Source of the DNA: Bacilli bacterium
Lineage (GTDB): Bacteria > Bacillota_I > Bacilli_A > RF39 > UBA660
Assembly (NCBI GenBank): GCA_017441845.1
Contig: JAFRVB010000008.1
Coordinates: 1-46,142 of the forward strand
Length of the DNA: 46,142 nt
Reading direction: 5' to 3'
Position 1 is the first letter of the stretch; the number at the start of each line of letters is the position of its first letter. Both the position numbers and the translations under genes were made by a program. A model generated the notes under the pieces. The model was not told the DNA's origin, ran no database searches, and saw only the letters and a program-made list of their open reading frames with translations. Shown here piece by piece: positions 7,663 to 15,678 of this stretch.

Positions 7663-8304
7663 TTACTTCCTTCTTCCATTATTAATATCATTAATATATT
7701 TAGTTTCTTCCAAATAAGAAATAGAATAATCTTTATTAAACTTATTATAACTATCTACACTACTACATTTAATATGAGCATAATCTAGAAAATCATCTAT
7801 TACATTATGTTTTAATTTAATATTAAAACCATTCATATAACTATTTAATTCATCTAAATTATAACTACCACTAACATAATCTTTATCTACAATATTATTA
7901 AATATATCATTAACTAAATCTAATCTTTTTCTATCTTTAGTAAGAATCTTCTCATTAAAATCAATAATACTAAGTAAATTATCTAACATATTCTTTTTCA
8001 TATTACGAGCATTCTTACTATTACCTGTTTTAGAATTTAAACTAGAGTTAAATTCTTTCTTTTCTTTACATATTTTATTAATCCTAGAATTAATATTAGA
8101 TACTAGATGATATTCAATTATCTTTTTACTAATAACAAACTTACTAGAATTATTTAATTTAGAATATATATTAGTCTTTAGATCATATTCTTCCACAATA
8201 AAATCATTTAGGTATATTTCACCTTTTTCTTCATAGTAAGGTATATCTATATTATTAGTATCTATATATAATTCTTCTTTATTGAAAGGAATATATTTGT
8301 CCAT
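7663..8304 (-). CDS. hypothetical cytosolic protein
   Basis: I do not recognise this 213-residue protein. It has no signal peptide or membrane segment. It is rich in Asn, Lys, Asp and Ile. A stretch at about 70-130 (KKIIEYHLVSNINSRINKIC through KNMLDNLLSIIDFN) looks helical. AAGGTG lies upstream of the ATG and a good promoter lies at 8329-8357. It heads the operon with the zinc-ribbon membrane protein and the stalked protein. Confidence 0.7.
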   Translation of the reverse strand: MDKYIPFNKEELYIDTNNIDIPYYEEKGEIYLNDFIVEEYDLKTNIYSKLNNSSKFVISKKIIEYHLVSNINSRINKICKEKKEFNSSLNSKTGNSKNARNMKKNMLDNLLSIIDFNEKILTKDRKRLDLVNDIFNNIVDKDYVSGSYNLDELNSYMNGFNIKLKHNVIDDFLDYAHIKCSSVDSYNKFNKDYSISYLEETKYINDINNGRRK

Positions 8305-8328
8305 ACAAACACCTTCTATCTTAATTTA

Positions 8329-8357
8329 ATTATAATTTATATTATAATTCTAATCAA
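8329..8357 (-). promoter_or_regulatory. promoter of the 8304-6164 operon
   Basis: On the minus strand TTGATT (8357-8352), a 17-nt spacer and TATAAT (8334-8329) lie about 25 nt before the ATG at 8304. Confidence 0.6.
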
Positions 8358-8361
8358 TAAA

Positions 8362-8385
8362 AAAGGCTTATATTACAAAGCCTTT
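8362..8385 (-). terminator. terminator of the 10478-8384 operon
   Basis: On the minus strand AAAGGCT, a 10-nt loop and AGCCTTT form a stem followed by a T-run. It begins at the stop codon at 8384-8386. Confidence 0.75.
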
Positions 8386-8941
8386 ACAAATCTATTCTTC
8401 CAATCATTATTAGTCTATCTAAATTTTCATCTTCTTTAACTACTATAGTACTTCCTCTTAATAAATTATCATATAATTTAGAATCACTAAGTAATCCACA
8501 AATTATCCCATCATTACTATAACCCATTACTAAAGACCAAATTTCTTCAGTATCATTATCTTTCTCAATAGATACTAATAATGTATCAGGATTACTTTTT
8601 AATCTATATTTATCTAATTCTTTGATATCTCTGACTTTATTAATATCAGAATCTACATAATATGAATCTATAAGTTTATTAACTAATTCTTTATCTTTAT
8701 AATCATAAGAATTAATCTCTATATTTTTAATATCATCATATCTTAAGATATTAACTTTATCTAATAAAGTAGTATTATCATCACCTATTATTCTTAAACT
8801 AATACCATTCTTATGATCAATATATATTATTCCATAGAAAGGTATATTTAATTCTAAATTTAATTTATCTAAAATAGTTTTATCTTCTATCTTTATTATT
8901 TCTCTATCTATTTCTCTAAAATTATAATCAATAATCTTCAT
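8384..8941 (-). CDS. hypothetical protein
   Basis: This 185-residue acidic protein is not recognised. It is rich in Asp, Ile and Leu, and has no signal peptide or transmembrane helix. The beta-like pattern (IPFYGIIYIDHKNGISLRI; IWSLVMGYSNDGIICGLL) suggests a compact alpha/beta fold. The start has AGGTGAT ideally placed, overlapping the intergenic 7 nt after the 8949-10478 gene, so the two are one operon. Confidence 0.7.
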   Translation of the reverse strand: MKIIDYNFREIDREIIKIEDKTILDKLNLELNIPFYGIIYIDHKNGISLRIIGDDNTTLLDKVNILRYDDIKNIEINSYDYKDKELVNKLIDSYYVDSDINKVRDIKELDKYRLKSNPDTLLVSIEKDNDTEEIWSLVMGYSNDGIICGLLSDSKLYDNLLRGSTIVVKEDENLDRLIMIGRIDL

Positions 8942-8948
8942 AAATCAC

Positions 8949-10478
8949 CTATTTAAACCAATATTTTTTAAAATCATATTTATATACTTTATTAATATTA
9001 AAATTAGTTTTATAGCTATTAACTATTTCAAATTTCTTATTATATTCAATATAAGTATTATTAATACTACTATTAAATATATAATTACCTTTATATCTTT
9101 GTAATGAACCATTAGTTGAAGTATATGGTACTACATTACTCTCTATTAACTTATAACTTTTCTTTTTATCATTAACTTTTAATTTATAGAAAAGTGATTT
9201 AGTGCCTGTCTTTTTATCAGTATTTTTTACTTTTAATTCATCATAAATATCTTTTTTACTATTATAATTACTTTCAGATACATAATTATTATTTAACATA
9301 GTAATATAATTACCATTTACTTTTACTTCACTCTGTCCAAAGAATAAATTATCTTTATAATTATAAATATATTTATAATATTCTTTATCCCATAGTTTCT
9401 TATTACCTAGAATATATTTAATATAAGGTTTTTTATAAATATCATTAATTCTAATTATAGAAGAAGTTTGTTTACTACTTAATACAATATCTCCATCTAT
9501 AGAGTCTATTGATACTAAATTTAAATAATATTTACTATTATTATTTTCTTTATATTTAGAAAATAACTCTGTACCATCAATTAACTTAGTAACATCATGA
9601 TTACTTAGATTAATACTTATTATTTGATCATTAATAGTATCATATTTATTATCATTACCTATATATAATATTCTATTATTATCTATAATATAATCAGTAC
9701 TTATATCATATTTAGTATAATAAATATCCTTAATTTCTCCCAATCTATTAACTTTAACAATATTATTCTTATCTATAGGATAATACATATAATTATCTTT
9801 AAATAATATATCTTTAGCACTATAATCATCTAACAATATATGACTTCTTATAATACCTTTATTATCATAAAAATATATATTATCTTTACTAAATACAGTA
9901 AATAATCCATCACTAATATAAATATCTTTACCAGCATAAATATCTAATTTAGATGAATATTTTTTTAAATTAGTTAAATCTATTTCATAATTAGTTTTAC
10001 TAATAGTATCATCATTCTCATCAAATAAAGTTACTTTTATATTATTAATATATCCTGGTACTAAACCTATTATTTGATATTTATGATTTTTACTTATATT
10101 TTTCCAAGTATTAGTAAAATCATCTATATCTTCATCATCAACACTAATAGTATATGAAATATAACTGTATTTTTTAGTTTTTAAATATAAGTTAACAGAT
10201 AAATCATTAGTACCATAAGCATTATATATAAGAAGAGTATTTTTCTTTTCTTTTAATTCATTTATCTTTTTAGAGATAATATCTCTATATTCAGTAGAAT
10301 AAATATCTGATCCATAATTATAATTTACATAATAGATATCATCTTTAAGTTCAAGTTTCATATCTTCATTTAATTGTTCTTCATCTACTATAGTATTATT
10401 ACTTAACTTTATATAACTAAATACAGCTAAGAATACTACTAAAATAAGTATTATGATTATTCTTATATATCTTGCCAC
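8949..10478 (-). CDS. membrane-anchored protein with possible beta-propeller-like ectodomain
   Basis: About 509 residues. After MARY there is an N-terminal anchor (IRIIIILILVVFLAVFSYI). The rest is a large extracellular region rich in Tyr, Asn, Lys and Asp. Short repeated beta blades recur, such as DIYISDGLFTVFSKDNIYFYD, NYMYYPIDKNNIVKVN and NRILYIGNDNKYDTIND, spaced about 40 residues apart in the manner of a WD/PQQ-like propeller. This fold is inferred from pattern only. The longer open frame begins GTG at 10487, but that codon is inside the AGGTGA site (10490-10485). The GTG at 10478, six nt downstream, is the better start. It is cotranscribed with the 8384-8941 gene. Confidence 0.7.
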   Translation of the reverse strand: MARYIRIIIILILVVFLAVFSYIKLSNNTIVDEEQLNEDMKLELKDDIYYVNYNYGSDIYSTEYRDIISKKINELKEKKNTLLIYNAYGTNDLSVNLYLKTKKYSYISYTISVDDEDIDDFTNTWKNISKNHKYQIIGLVPGYINNIKVTLFDENDDTISKTNYEIDLTNLKKYSSKLDIYAGKDIYISDGLFTVFSKDNIYFYDNKGIIRSHILLDDYSAKDILFKDNYMYYPIDKNNIVKVNRLGEIKDIYYTKYDISTDYIIDNNRILYIGNDNKYDTINDQIISINLSNHDVTKLIDGTELFSKYKENNNSKYYLNLVSIDSIDGDIVLSSKQTSSIIRINDIYKKPYIKYILGNKKLWDKEYYKYIYNYKDNLFFGQSEVKVNGNYITMLNNNYVSESNYNSKKDIYDELKVKNTDKKTGTKSLFYKLKVNDKKKSYKLIESNVVPYTSTNGSLQRYKGNYIFNSSINNTYIEYNKKFEIVNSYKTNFNINKVYKYDFKKYWFK

Positions 10479-10495
10479 AAAAATCACCTATAAAT

Positions 10496-10504
10496 ATTAT
10501 AACA
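10496..10504 (-). promoter_or_regulatory. extended -10 promoter of the 10478-8384 operon
   Basis: The minus strand reads TGTTATAAT, directly after the T-run that follows the previous gene. The leader to the GTG start at 10478 is about 11 nt. Confidence 0.6.
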
Positions 10505-10507
10505 AAA

Positions 10508-10533
10508 AAAGAAAACTAGTGAATAGCTTTCTT
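10508..10533 (-). terminator. weak terminator of the 10516-10995 gene
   Basis: An imperfect hairpin (AAAGAAAGCTA ... TAGTTTTCTTT on the minus strand, with one mismatch) overlaps the stop at 10516-10518 and is followed by T residues. Some read-through into the next gene is plausible. Confidence 0.45.
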
Positions 10534-10995
10534 TTTTGTTTTTTTATTACCCATATTTATCAAATCATCTAAAGTAGTAGATGTAGCTATTAAAGCTTCA
10601 TAAAAATCTACATCTCCATAAATAGTATTAATAACTTTAGTAATATCATCTTTAAATTTAATTAATCCTACTTCATAGAATACTTTAGCATAATCTACAC
10701 AACAAGAATCTATATAACTATTAACATATTCTTTTTGTTCTTTAGTAGGATTACCACTATTTAGAATAGTACCCACAATATACATTCTTTTTAAAATATT
10801 TGTATTTTCTCTATTTATAGATTCAACACTTACTTCACTTTTAGCAAAATCTTTAGCTAGAGATATATCATCTACTATATCTAGAAAATATTTACTAGCT
10901 TTTTCATCTATATCATATTTTGAATTAACAAAAACATTAGTAAAAAGATCTCTACGTGATTTCATTCTACTGCATTCTTTTTCATCATATAACAT
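10516..10995 (-). CDS. hypothetical cytosolic protein
   Basis: This 159-residue protein is mostly helical by pattern, with no membrane segment. Four cysteines are present (one near the start, an SCCVDY pair in the middle); no metal motif is clear. It ends in a basic tail (KKTKKKAIH). AAGGAGAG is well placed before the ATG. It appears to be a single-gene unit between recG and the propeller-like gene. Function unknown. Confidence 0.7.
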   Translation of the reverse strand: MLYDEKECSRMKSRRDLFTNVFVNSKYDIDEKASKYFLDIVDDISLAKDFAKSEVSVESINRENTNILKRMYIVGTILNSGNPTKEQKEYVNSYIDSCCVDYAKVFYEVGLIKFKDDITKVINTIYGDVDFYEALIATSTTLDDLINMGNKKTKKKAIH

Positions 10996-11032
10996 TTCTA
11001 TCTCTCCTTATAAATCGCCACAAACGTTTAAT

Positions 11033-11061
11033 AAGATATCATTAGTTTAACAAAAAGTCAA
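11033..11061 (-). promoter_or_regulatory. promoter of the 10516-10995 gene
   Basis: On the minus strand TTGACT (11061-11056), a 17-nt spacer and TATCTT (11038-11033) begin right after the recG terminator T-run. Confidence 0.55.
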
Positions 11062-11066
11062 CAAAA

Positions 11067-11085
11067 AAAGAGGATTAACCTCTTT
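11067..11085 (-). terminator. recG terminator
   Basis: On the minus strand AAAGAGG, a 5-nt loop and CCTCTTT form a stem followed by TTTTG. The recG stop codon (11077-11075) is in the loop. Confidence 0.85.
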
Positions 11086-13087
11086 CTATAGTTGATATTA
11101 AATAATCTTTTAATTCTTTATTCTTTGAATCATCATCTAGTAAGAATTTTTCACTATCTTCTTTAGCTTGTAATAGTATTTTATAATCACTCTTAATATT
11201 AGCAATTTTAAATATCATATCACCAGACTGTTTAGTTCCAAATAAATCTCCATGTCCTCTTAATTTAAAATCTTCTTCACTAATTTCAAATCCATCAGTA
11301 ACATGTTCCATTATTGATAAACGTTCAGTATCACTATCACTAACTAAGATACATTTACTTTCAGATTCTCCTCTACCAACACGTCCTCTTAACTGATGAA
11401 GTGTAGAAAGACCAAATCTATCAGCATCAAATATTACCATACATGTAGCATTAGGTACATCTACTCCTACTTCTACAACTGTAGTAGAAATAAGTATTTG
11501 TACTTCATTATTTTTAAATTTATTCATAATAGCATCTTTTTGATTAGGAGCAACTTTACCATGTACAATATCTATCTTATAGTATTCTCCAAAAGCTAGT
11601 TGCATCTTATCTTTTAATTCTAAGACACTAGTTAAATCAGAATTATCTCCTTGATCTTCAATTAAAGGAGCTATTACATATACTTGATGATGATTCTTTA
11701 ATTCTTCTAACATCATTTCAAGTACTTCTTTTATTTCATCATTTCTCTTAACATAAGTATCTATTTTCTTTCTACCACTAGGTAACTCTTTAATAATAGA
11801 TACATCCATATCTCCATAGATTGTTAAAGCATAAGTTCTAGGTATAGGAGTTGCACTCATATAAAGTACATCTGGTCTAATACCCTTATTTTGTAAATTC
11901 ATTCTCTGATGAACTCCAAATCTATGTTGTTCATCAGTAACCACAAGTCCTAAGTTATAGTATTCTACATCATCTTGTATTAAAGCATGAGTACCAATAA
12001 CTATATCTATTTTTCCATCATGTAATTTATCATATATTTCAGTCTTTTCTTTCTTTGTAGTAGAACCAGTTAATAAAACAACTTTTACTTTCTTTTCATT
12101 TTTTAAGAATTTAACAAAGTTTTCATAATGTTGAGTAGCCAAAATCTCAGTAGGTGCCATTAAAGCTCCTTGATATCCAGCATAATAATTAGCTAACAAA
12201 GCAATAAACGAAACAATAGTTTTACCACTACCAACATCACCTTGTAATAATCTATTCATTCTAACATTATCAGATAAATCTTTTAATATTTCATCAATAC
12301 ATTTATTTTGATCTTTAGTAAGTTCAAAAGGTAATTTTGAAATAAATTTATCTAACTTTTCTCTATCTATATTTCTAACTAAACCATTAGATTCTTTTTT
12401 ATTTTGATATTTTAAATAATTAATTTTAAACATAAAATTAAATAACTCTTCATATTTTAATCTAATAGTAACGTCTTTTAATTTTTCTAAAGTAGATGGG
12501 TTATGAATAATATTTAAAGATGTTTTCTTATTTAAGAAATTATACTTTTCTCTTAAATATTCAGGAATATAATCATTAATAGTATTACCATATTCAAGTA
12601 ATGCCATATTAATATAAGTAGATAAGTTCTTAGAAGTTAATCCACTAGTAGAATGATAAACAGGTTCAATTCTCGCGGTATTAGATAAACCACCCATTTT
12701 TATCTCATTAGCGGTAATAATATTTTTTTGTTTATCAATTTTACCTATAACAGTAATAGTAGTACCAATAGTTAATTGATTCTTAAGGAATGCTCTATTA
12801 AATATAGATACACCAATCACTACTCCATTAGTCGTAACAAATCTAAAGTTCATCTTATTAAGACCAGCTTTAAATCTCATCAACATAGGAACACTTTCTA
12901 CTTTTCCATCGATAATTACCTTATCTCCATCCTCTACTTTAGACATATCAGTTCTCTCTAAAACATCATATCTAAAAGGATAATGAGTAACCAGATCATC
13001 GATAGTGTTTATATTTAATTTTTTCAAGTATGTTAACCCTTTCGGACCAACACCTCTCACATCTTTCAAATTAGCCAATATACCCAC
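11075..13087 (-). CDS. recG: ATP-dependent DNA helicase RecG
   Basis: RecG reverses stalled replication forks and branch-migrates Holliday junctions. The 670 residues contain the N-terminal helix-hairpin region (VRGVGPKGLTYLKKLNI), the OB-fold wedge, and the SF2 helicase core: Walker A GDVGSGKT, DEQHRFG (motif II, DEQH), SATPIPRT (motif III), STTVVEVGVDVPNA and the motif VI RGRVGRG. Length is close to the usual 680-690. The recorded start is GTG at 13087, only 1 nt from AAGGG; the in-frame TTG at 13078 is an alternative. An extended -10 lies just upstream. It forms its own transcription unit. Confidence 0.95.
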   Translation of the reverse strand: MGILANLKDVRGVGPKGLTYLKKLNINTIDDLVTHYPFRYDVLERTDMSKVEDGDKVIIDGKVESVPMLMRFKAGLNKMNFRFVTTNGVVIGVSIFNRAFLKNQLTIGTTITVIGKIDKQKNIITANEIKMGGLSNTARIEPVYHSTSGLTSKNLSTYINMALLEYGNTINDYIPEYLREKYNFLNKKTSLNIIHNPSTLEKLKDVTIRLKYEELFNFMFKINYLKYQNKKESNGLVRNIDREKLDKFISKLPFELTKDQNKCIDEILKDLSDNVRMNRLLQGDVGSGKTIVSFIALLANYYAGYQGALMAPTEILATQHYENFVKFLKNEKKVKVVLLTGSTTKKEKTEIYDKLHDGKIDIVIGTHALIQDDVEYYNLGLVVTDEQHRFGVHQRMNLQNKGIRPDVLYMSATPIPRTYALTIYGDMDVSIIKELPSGRKKIDTYVKRNDEIKEVLEMMLEELKNHHQVYVIAPLIEDQGDNSDLTSVLELKDKMQLAFGEYYKIDIVHGKVAPNQKDAIMNKFKNNEVQILISTTVVEVGVDVPNATCMVIFDADRFGLSTLHQLRGRVGRGESESKCILVSDSDTERLSIMEHVTDGFEISEEDFKLRGHGDLFGTKQSGDMIFKIANIKSDYKILLQAKEDSEKFLLDDDSKNKELKDYLISTIERG

Positions 13088-13100
13088 GCCCTTCTCGCAT

Positions 13101-13109
13101 ATTATAGCA
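13101..13109 (-). promoter_or_regulatory. extended -10 promoter of recG
   Basis: The minus strand reads TGCTATAAT, a perfect extended -10, 13 nt before the GTG start. The upstream region is T-rich with no clear -35. Confidence 0.6.
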
Positions 13110-13148
13110 CAGATTAAAAAAAATATCTAGAAAAATTCCATAAAAAAA

Positions 13149-13178
13149 GAAGATATCAAACTAAAGTTAAATATCCTC
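13149..13178 (-). terminator. terminator of the BspA-like gene
   Basis: On the minus strand GAGGATAT and ATATCTTC form an 8-bp stem with one G-T pair, followed by seven T. The stop TGA (13158-13156) is in the loop. Confidence 0.7.
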
Positions 13179-14580
13179 CTTGAGTAGTAGGTTTGGCCAT
13201 AGTTACATCAATATAACTTGAATTGAAATTAGGTAAATTAGAACAATCATAAAACATATAATCACTATTAGTAACATTACTAACATCCCACAATGATGAT
13301 ATTTTTATTTCCGTTATACCACTACAATTTTGAAACATACCATCCATAATTGTAACATTTGAAGTATCAAAATTTGTTAGATTCAAACTAGTCAATTTTG
13401 AACAACCATAAAACATATATCCCATATCTGTAGTATGTGAAGTGTTAAAACTTAATATATCTAAATTAATTAAAGAACTGCAATTCCAAAACATGGCTTC
13501 CATTCTTTGTACATTACGAGTATCAAAATTACTAATGCTTAAATTCGTTAAATCATTACATTCTTCAAACATAGATCTCATATTAACAACCTGAGAAACA
13601 TCCCAATTAGATAGATTTAAACTTGATATTTTTTTGCACTTATAAAATAAATATTCCATATTAGTTACCTTAGATGTATCAAAATTTCCTAAATATATAG
13701 TGGTGGCAGCAGAACAACCAGCAAACATACGGTCAAGACTAACAGTCGCAGAAGTATCAAAATTAGAAATATTAATATTCGTTAAACTATTACAACATTC
13801 TACCATTCCGTACATTAATCTAACTTTTGAAGTATCAAAACCACTTAAATCCAAATTAGTGAGACTTTTACAATGATAAAACATATATGACATATCTGTT
13901 ACTTTAGAGGTATTAAAACTCGATAAATTAATACTTTGTAAATGCTGACAACGTGCAAACATTTGATCCATATCTGTTACTTTAGAAGTATCAAAATTTT
14001 CTAAACCATTAATAGTTTTAAGAGCAATAGCAAAATCATAACTTTCATAACCAGGGCCTAAATAATGTCCACCATCATATATGAAAAACATTCTTCTCAT
14101 ATCTGTCACTTTGGAAGTATCGAAATTATCATTAAAACTAATAGTTTCAAGTTCAGTCATACCATTAAAAATATAGCCACTTGAATAATTTCCAACTACA
14201 TCTCCATTAGCTCCTATATACAGTTTATAGTATCCGGAATTATTTGAATCATTTATTATCCATGCCATTACTTTTCCATCACTGTTTACTGATACATCCC
14301 ATGTTTCTACCGCATTATTAGGTATATTTTTACTATCTAAAAAATCTACTGTTTTTATTTTTGTTTTATACGTAGAACTATGAAAATCATCAGTTGGAGA
14401 AAAAGACCAAGATTTAATCATATTACCAGCATCTTGAACATAATCTACATCACCAGCTATATTTAAATTTTGATTTAAAGCACCAAAACCCACACTTGTT
14501 AGTGTAGTTATAGTCATCAGTATTAATAATACTGTTGTTATATAGAATTTATAATTAGTTTTAACTTTAGGAAGTTTCAT
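13156..14580 (-). CDS. BspA-type leucine-rich repeat (DUF285) surface protein
   Basis: Exported protein of 474 residues. After a basic head and a hydrophobic helix (FYITTVLLILMTITTLTSVGFGA) comes LNQNLNIAGDVDY, a segment often seen at the start of gut-bacterial surface proteins. From about residue 150 to 465 there are about a dozen repeats of about 25 residues, with the core FDTSKVTDMxxMFxxCxxLxxLxLSxF, the DUF285/BspA leucine-rich type. Known relatives bind host proteins or other bacteria. No C-terminal anchor or sorting signal is visible, so the N-terminal helix may hold it in the membrane. The adjacent small-RNA locus is divergent. Role in adhesion is inferred from the family. Confidence 0.88.
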   Translation of the reverse strand: MKLPKVKTNYKFYITTVLLILMTITTLTSVGFGALNQNLNIAGDVDYVQDAGNMIKSWSFSPTDDFHSSTYKTKIKTVDFLDSKNIPNNAVETWDVSVNSDGKVMAWIINDSNNSGYYKLYIGANGDVVGNYSSGYIFNGMTELETISFNDNFDTSKVTDMRRMFFIYDGGHYLGPGYESYDFAIALKTINGLENFDTSKVTDMDQMFARCQHLQSINLSSFNTSKVTDMSYMFYHCKSLTNLDLSGFDTSKVRLMYGMVECCNSLTNINISNFDTSATVSLDRMFAGCSAATTIYLGNFDTSKVTNMEYLFYKCKKISSLNLSNWDVSQVVNMRSMFEECNDLTNLSISNFDTRNVQRMEAMFWNCSSLINLDILSFNTSHTTDMGYMFYGCSKLTSLNLTNFDTSNVTIMDGMFQNCSGITEIKISSLWDVSNVTNSDYMFYDCSNLPNFNSSYIDVTMAKPTTQGGYLTLV

Positions 14581-14600
14581 AATTATAATCTCCTATATTA

Positions 14601-14606
14601 ATTATA
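14601..14606 (-). promoter_or_regulatory. probable -10 element of the BspA-like gene
   Basis: The minus strand reads TGTATATAAT, about 20 nt before the ATG at 14580 and followed by TAGGAGAT. The -35 is weak (TTTAAA-like). Confidence 0.4.
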
Positions 14607-14693
14607 TACAATATAATTAGTATTTAAAAGTTTAATGATTTTACCTTTACACTTTAGTGTTAATAAAAAAATTAAAAAAATGTTAATTTTTTG

Positions 14694-14722
14694 TTGACAA
14701 AACCCCCTTCCATAAGTATTAT
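14694..14722 (+). promoter_or_regulatory. strong sigma-70-type promoter of the small RNA
   Basis: TTGACA (14694-14699), exactly 17 nt, then TATTAT (14717-14722). The predicted start is near 14728-14730, exactly where the first hairpin begins. It is the best -35/-10 pair I found in the window. Confidence 0.85.
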
Positions 14723-14729
14723 AAGAATC

Positions 14730-14872
14730 ACCAATTCGGAAATTAGGCGAATTGGTCGCTAGTATCACACTAGCCAACCCCTTTTTATTCTTTTTGGAGG
14801 CTGCCCTCAGGGGGTGCAGCCTCTTGGATAGAAGACAAAGAAGATTGAGCCGAATCAATCTTCTTTTTGTTT
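14730..14872 (+). ncRNA. unrecognised structured small RNA, about 140 nt
   Basis: Between a strong promoter and a strong intrinsic terminator lie four consecutive perfect hairpins: ACCAATTCG/CGAATTGGT (14730-14756), GCTAGT/ACTAGC (14758-14774), GAGGCTGC/GCAGCCTC (14797-14823, loop CCTCAGGGGGT) and AAAGAAGATTGA/TCAATCTTCTTT (14837-14866). The loop AGGGG (14809-14813) can pair with upstream CCCCT (14778-14782), a possible pseudoknot. The region is far more GC-rich than its surroundings and codes for nothing credible. It does not show the marks of tmRNA, RNase P, SRP RNA or 6S RNA that I know. It could be a trans-acting sRNA, or the leader of the plus-strand zinc-ribbon gene, although a separate -10 after the terminator argues for an independent RNA. 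Apart from this element, 14581-14907 holds only the flanking promoters. Confidence 0.75.
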
Positions 14873-14876
14873 TTGT
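14837..14876 (+). terminator. intrinsic terminator of the small RNA
   Basis: A 12-bp perfect stem (AAAGAAGATTGA with TCAATCTTCTTT, loop GCCGAA) is followed by TTGTTTTTG. Confidence 0.9.
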
Positions 14877-14883
14877 TGATTAA

Positions 14884-14892
14884 TGATATAAT
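14884..14892 (+). promoter_or_regulatory. extended -10 promoter of the zinc-ribbon membrane protein gene
   Basis: TGATATAAT lies 15 nt before the ATG at 14908. GGTGATAAT serves as ribosome binding site. Confidence 0.55.
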
Positions 14893-14907
14893 TAATTTGG
14901 TGATAAT

Positions 14908-15654
14908 ATGAAAGTCTTTATGTTTGTTTTTTTAGGAGTATTACTAGCCATTCTAGCAGCATGCCTAATAGTACTTATAGTAATCCACTTCAAATTAAAA
15001 AAATCTTTAGGACCTCAGTATCCTGAATTGAAAAAAGCAATTAATGAAATACCACAACTCGCAAAGCAGGAATATTCCTCTATTAAAAGTATTGGGGGAA
15101 TGACTAATATAATTAAACCAAAAATATTAAAAGACTTTAAAGATTTTAATATAAACAGTTTATTTAATACTGTTGAAAAAGATATAACTAAATACTTAAA
15201 TGTTATAGAGAAAAAAGATCTTTCGCTAGTAGATAAAGATCTAATATATTTAAAGACTGAATTAAAAGATATTATAGATAATTATAAAGAAGAAAATATA
15301 TATGAAAAATTTTCTAGTATAGATTTTCATAAACATAGTTTAAAAGATTATACTAAATCTAATGGTACTGCGACTATAACAGTTTCTTCATCTATTTCAT
15401 ACTATTATGATACTAATCAAAAAGATATAGAACACTACGATGATGTTAAAAAGGGTACTAAATATGTAACAGAGTATGTCTATGTATATGATGAAACTAA
15501 ATTCGATGAGAAAGCTGTAAACTTTTCTCTTCATTGCCCTAATTGTGGTGCTCCAATAAAATCGTTATCTTCTGATTGTTCGTATTGTGGTATAGAGATT
15601 AAGCCTATTAATATGAGATGTTGGAAATTAAATAAAATTTATGAACTAAAATAA
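14908..15654 (+). CDS. membrane-anchored protein with Tim44-like region and C-terminal zinc ribbon
   Basis: 248 residues. One N-terminal transmembrane segment (VFMFVFLGVLLAILAACLIVLIVI) is followed by a soluble domain. At about 75-185 (DKDLIYLKTELKDIIDNYKEENIYEKF through the beta pattern ATITVSSSISYYYDTN) it resembles the Tim44-like/mitochondrial-import-motor fold seen in Bacillota membrane proteins. A zinc ribbon follows: CPNCGAPI ... CSYCGIEI. It is one of the few plus-strand genes and converges on the HAD-like gene. Substrate and partner are unknown; the Tim44-like call is from pattern only. Confidence 0.75.
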   Translation: MKVFMFVFLGVLLAILAACLIVLIVIHFKLKKSLGPQYPELKKAINEIPQLAKQEYSSIKSIGGMTNIIKPKILKDFKDFNINSLFNTVEKDITKYLNVIEKKDLSLVDKDLIYLKTELKDIIDNYKEENIYEKFSSIDFHKHSLKDYTKSNGTATITVSSSISYYYDTNQKDIEHYDDVKKGTKYVTEYVYVYDETKFDEKAVNFSLHCPNCGAPIKSLSSDCSYCGIEIKPINMRCWKLNKIYELK

Positions 15655-15678
15655 AAAGCAAAGTTATCTTTGCTTTTT
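15653..15678. terminator. bidirectional terminator between convergent genes
   Basis: AAAAAGCAAAG (15653-15663), loop TTAT and CTTTGCTTTTT (15668-15678). The A- and T-runs make it work on both strands, and it overlaps the ends of both genes. Confidence 0.9.

Noticed and set aside
14598-14858. 86-codon open frame on the minus strand
   Set aside because: It runs antisense through the small-RNA hairpins and terminator, has no ribosome binding site and its protein has no family look; the structured RNA explains the sequence.
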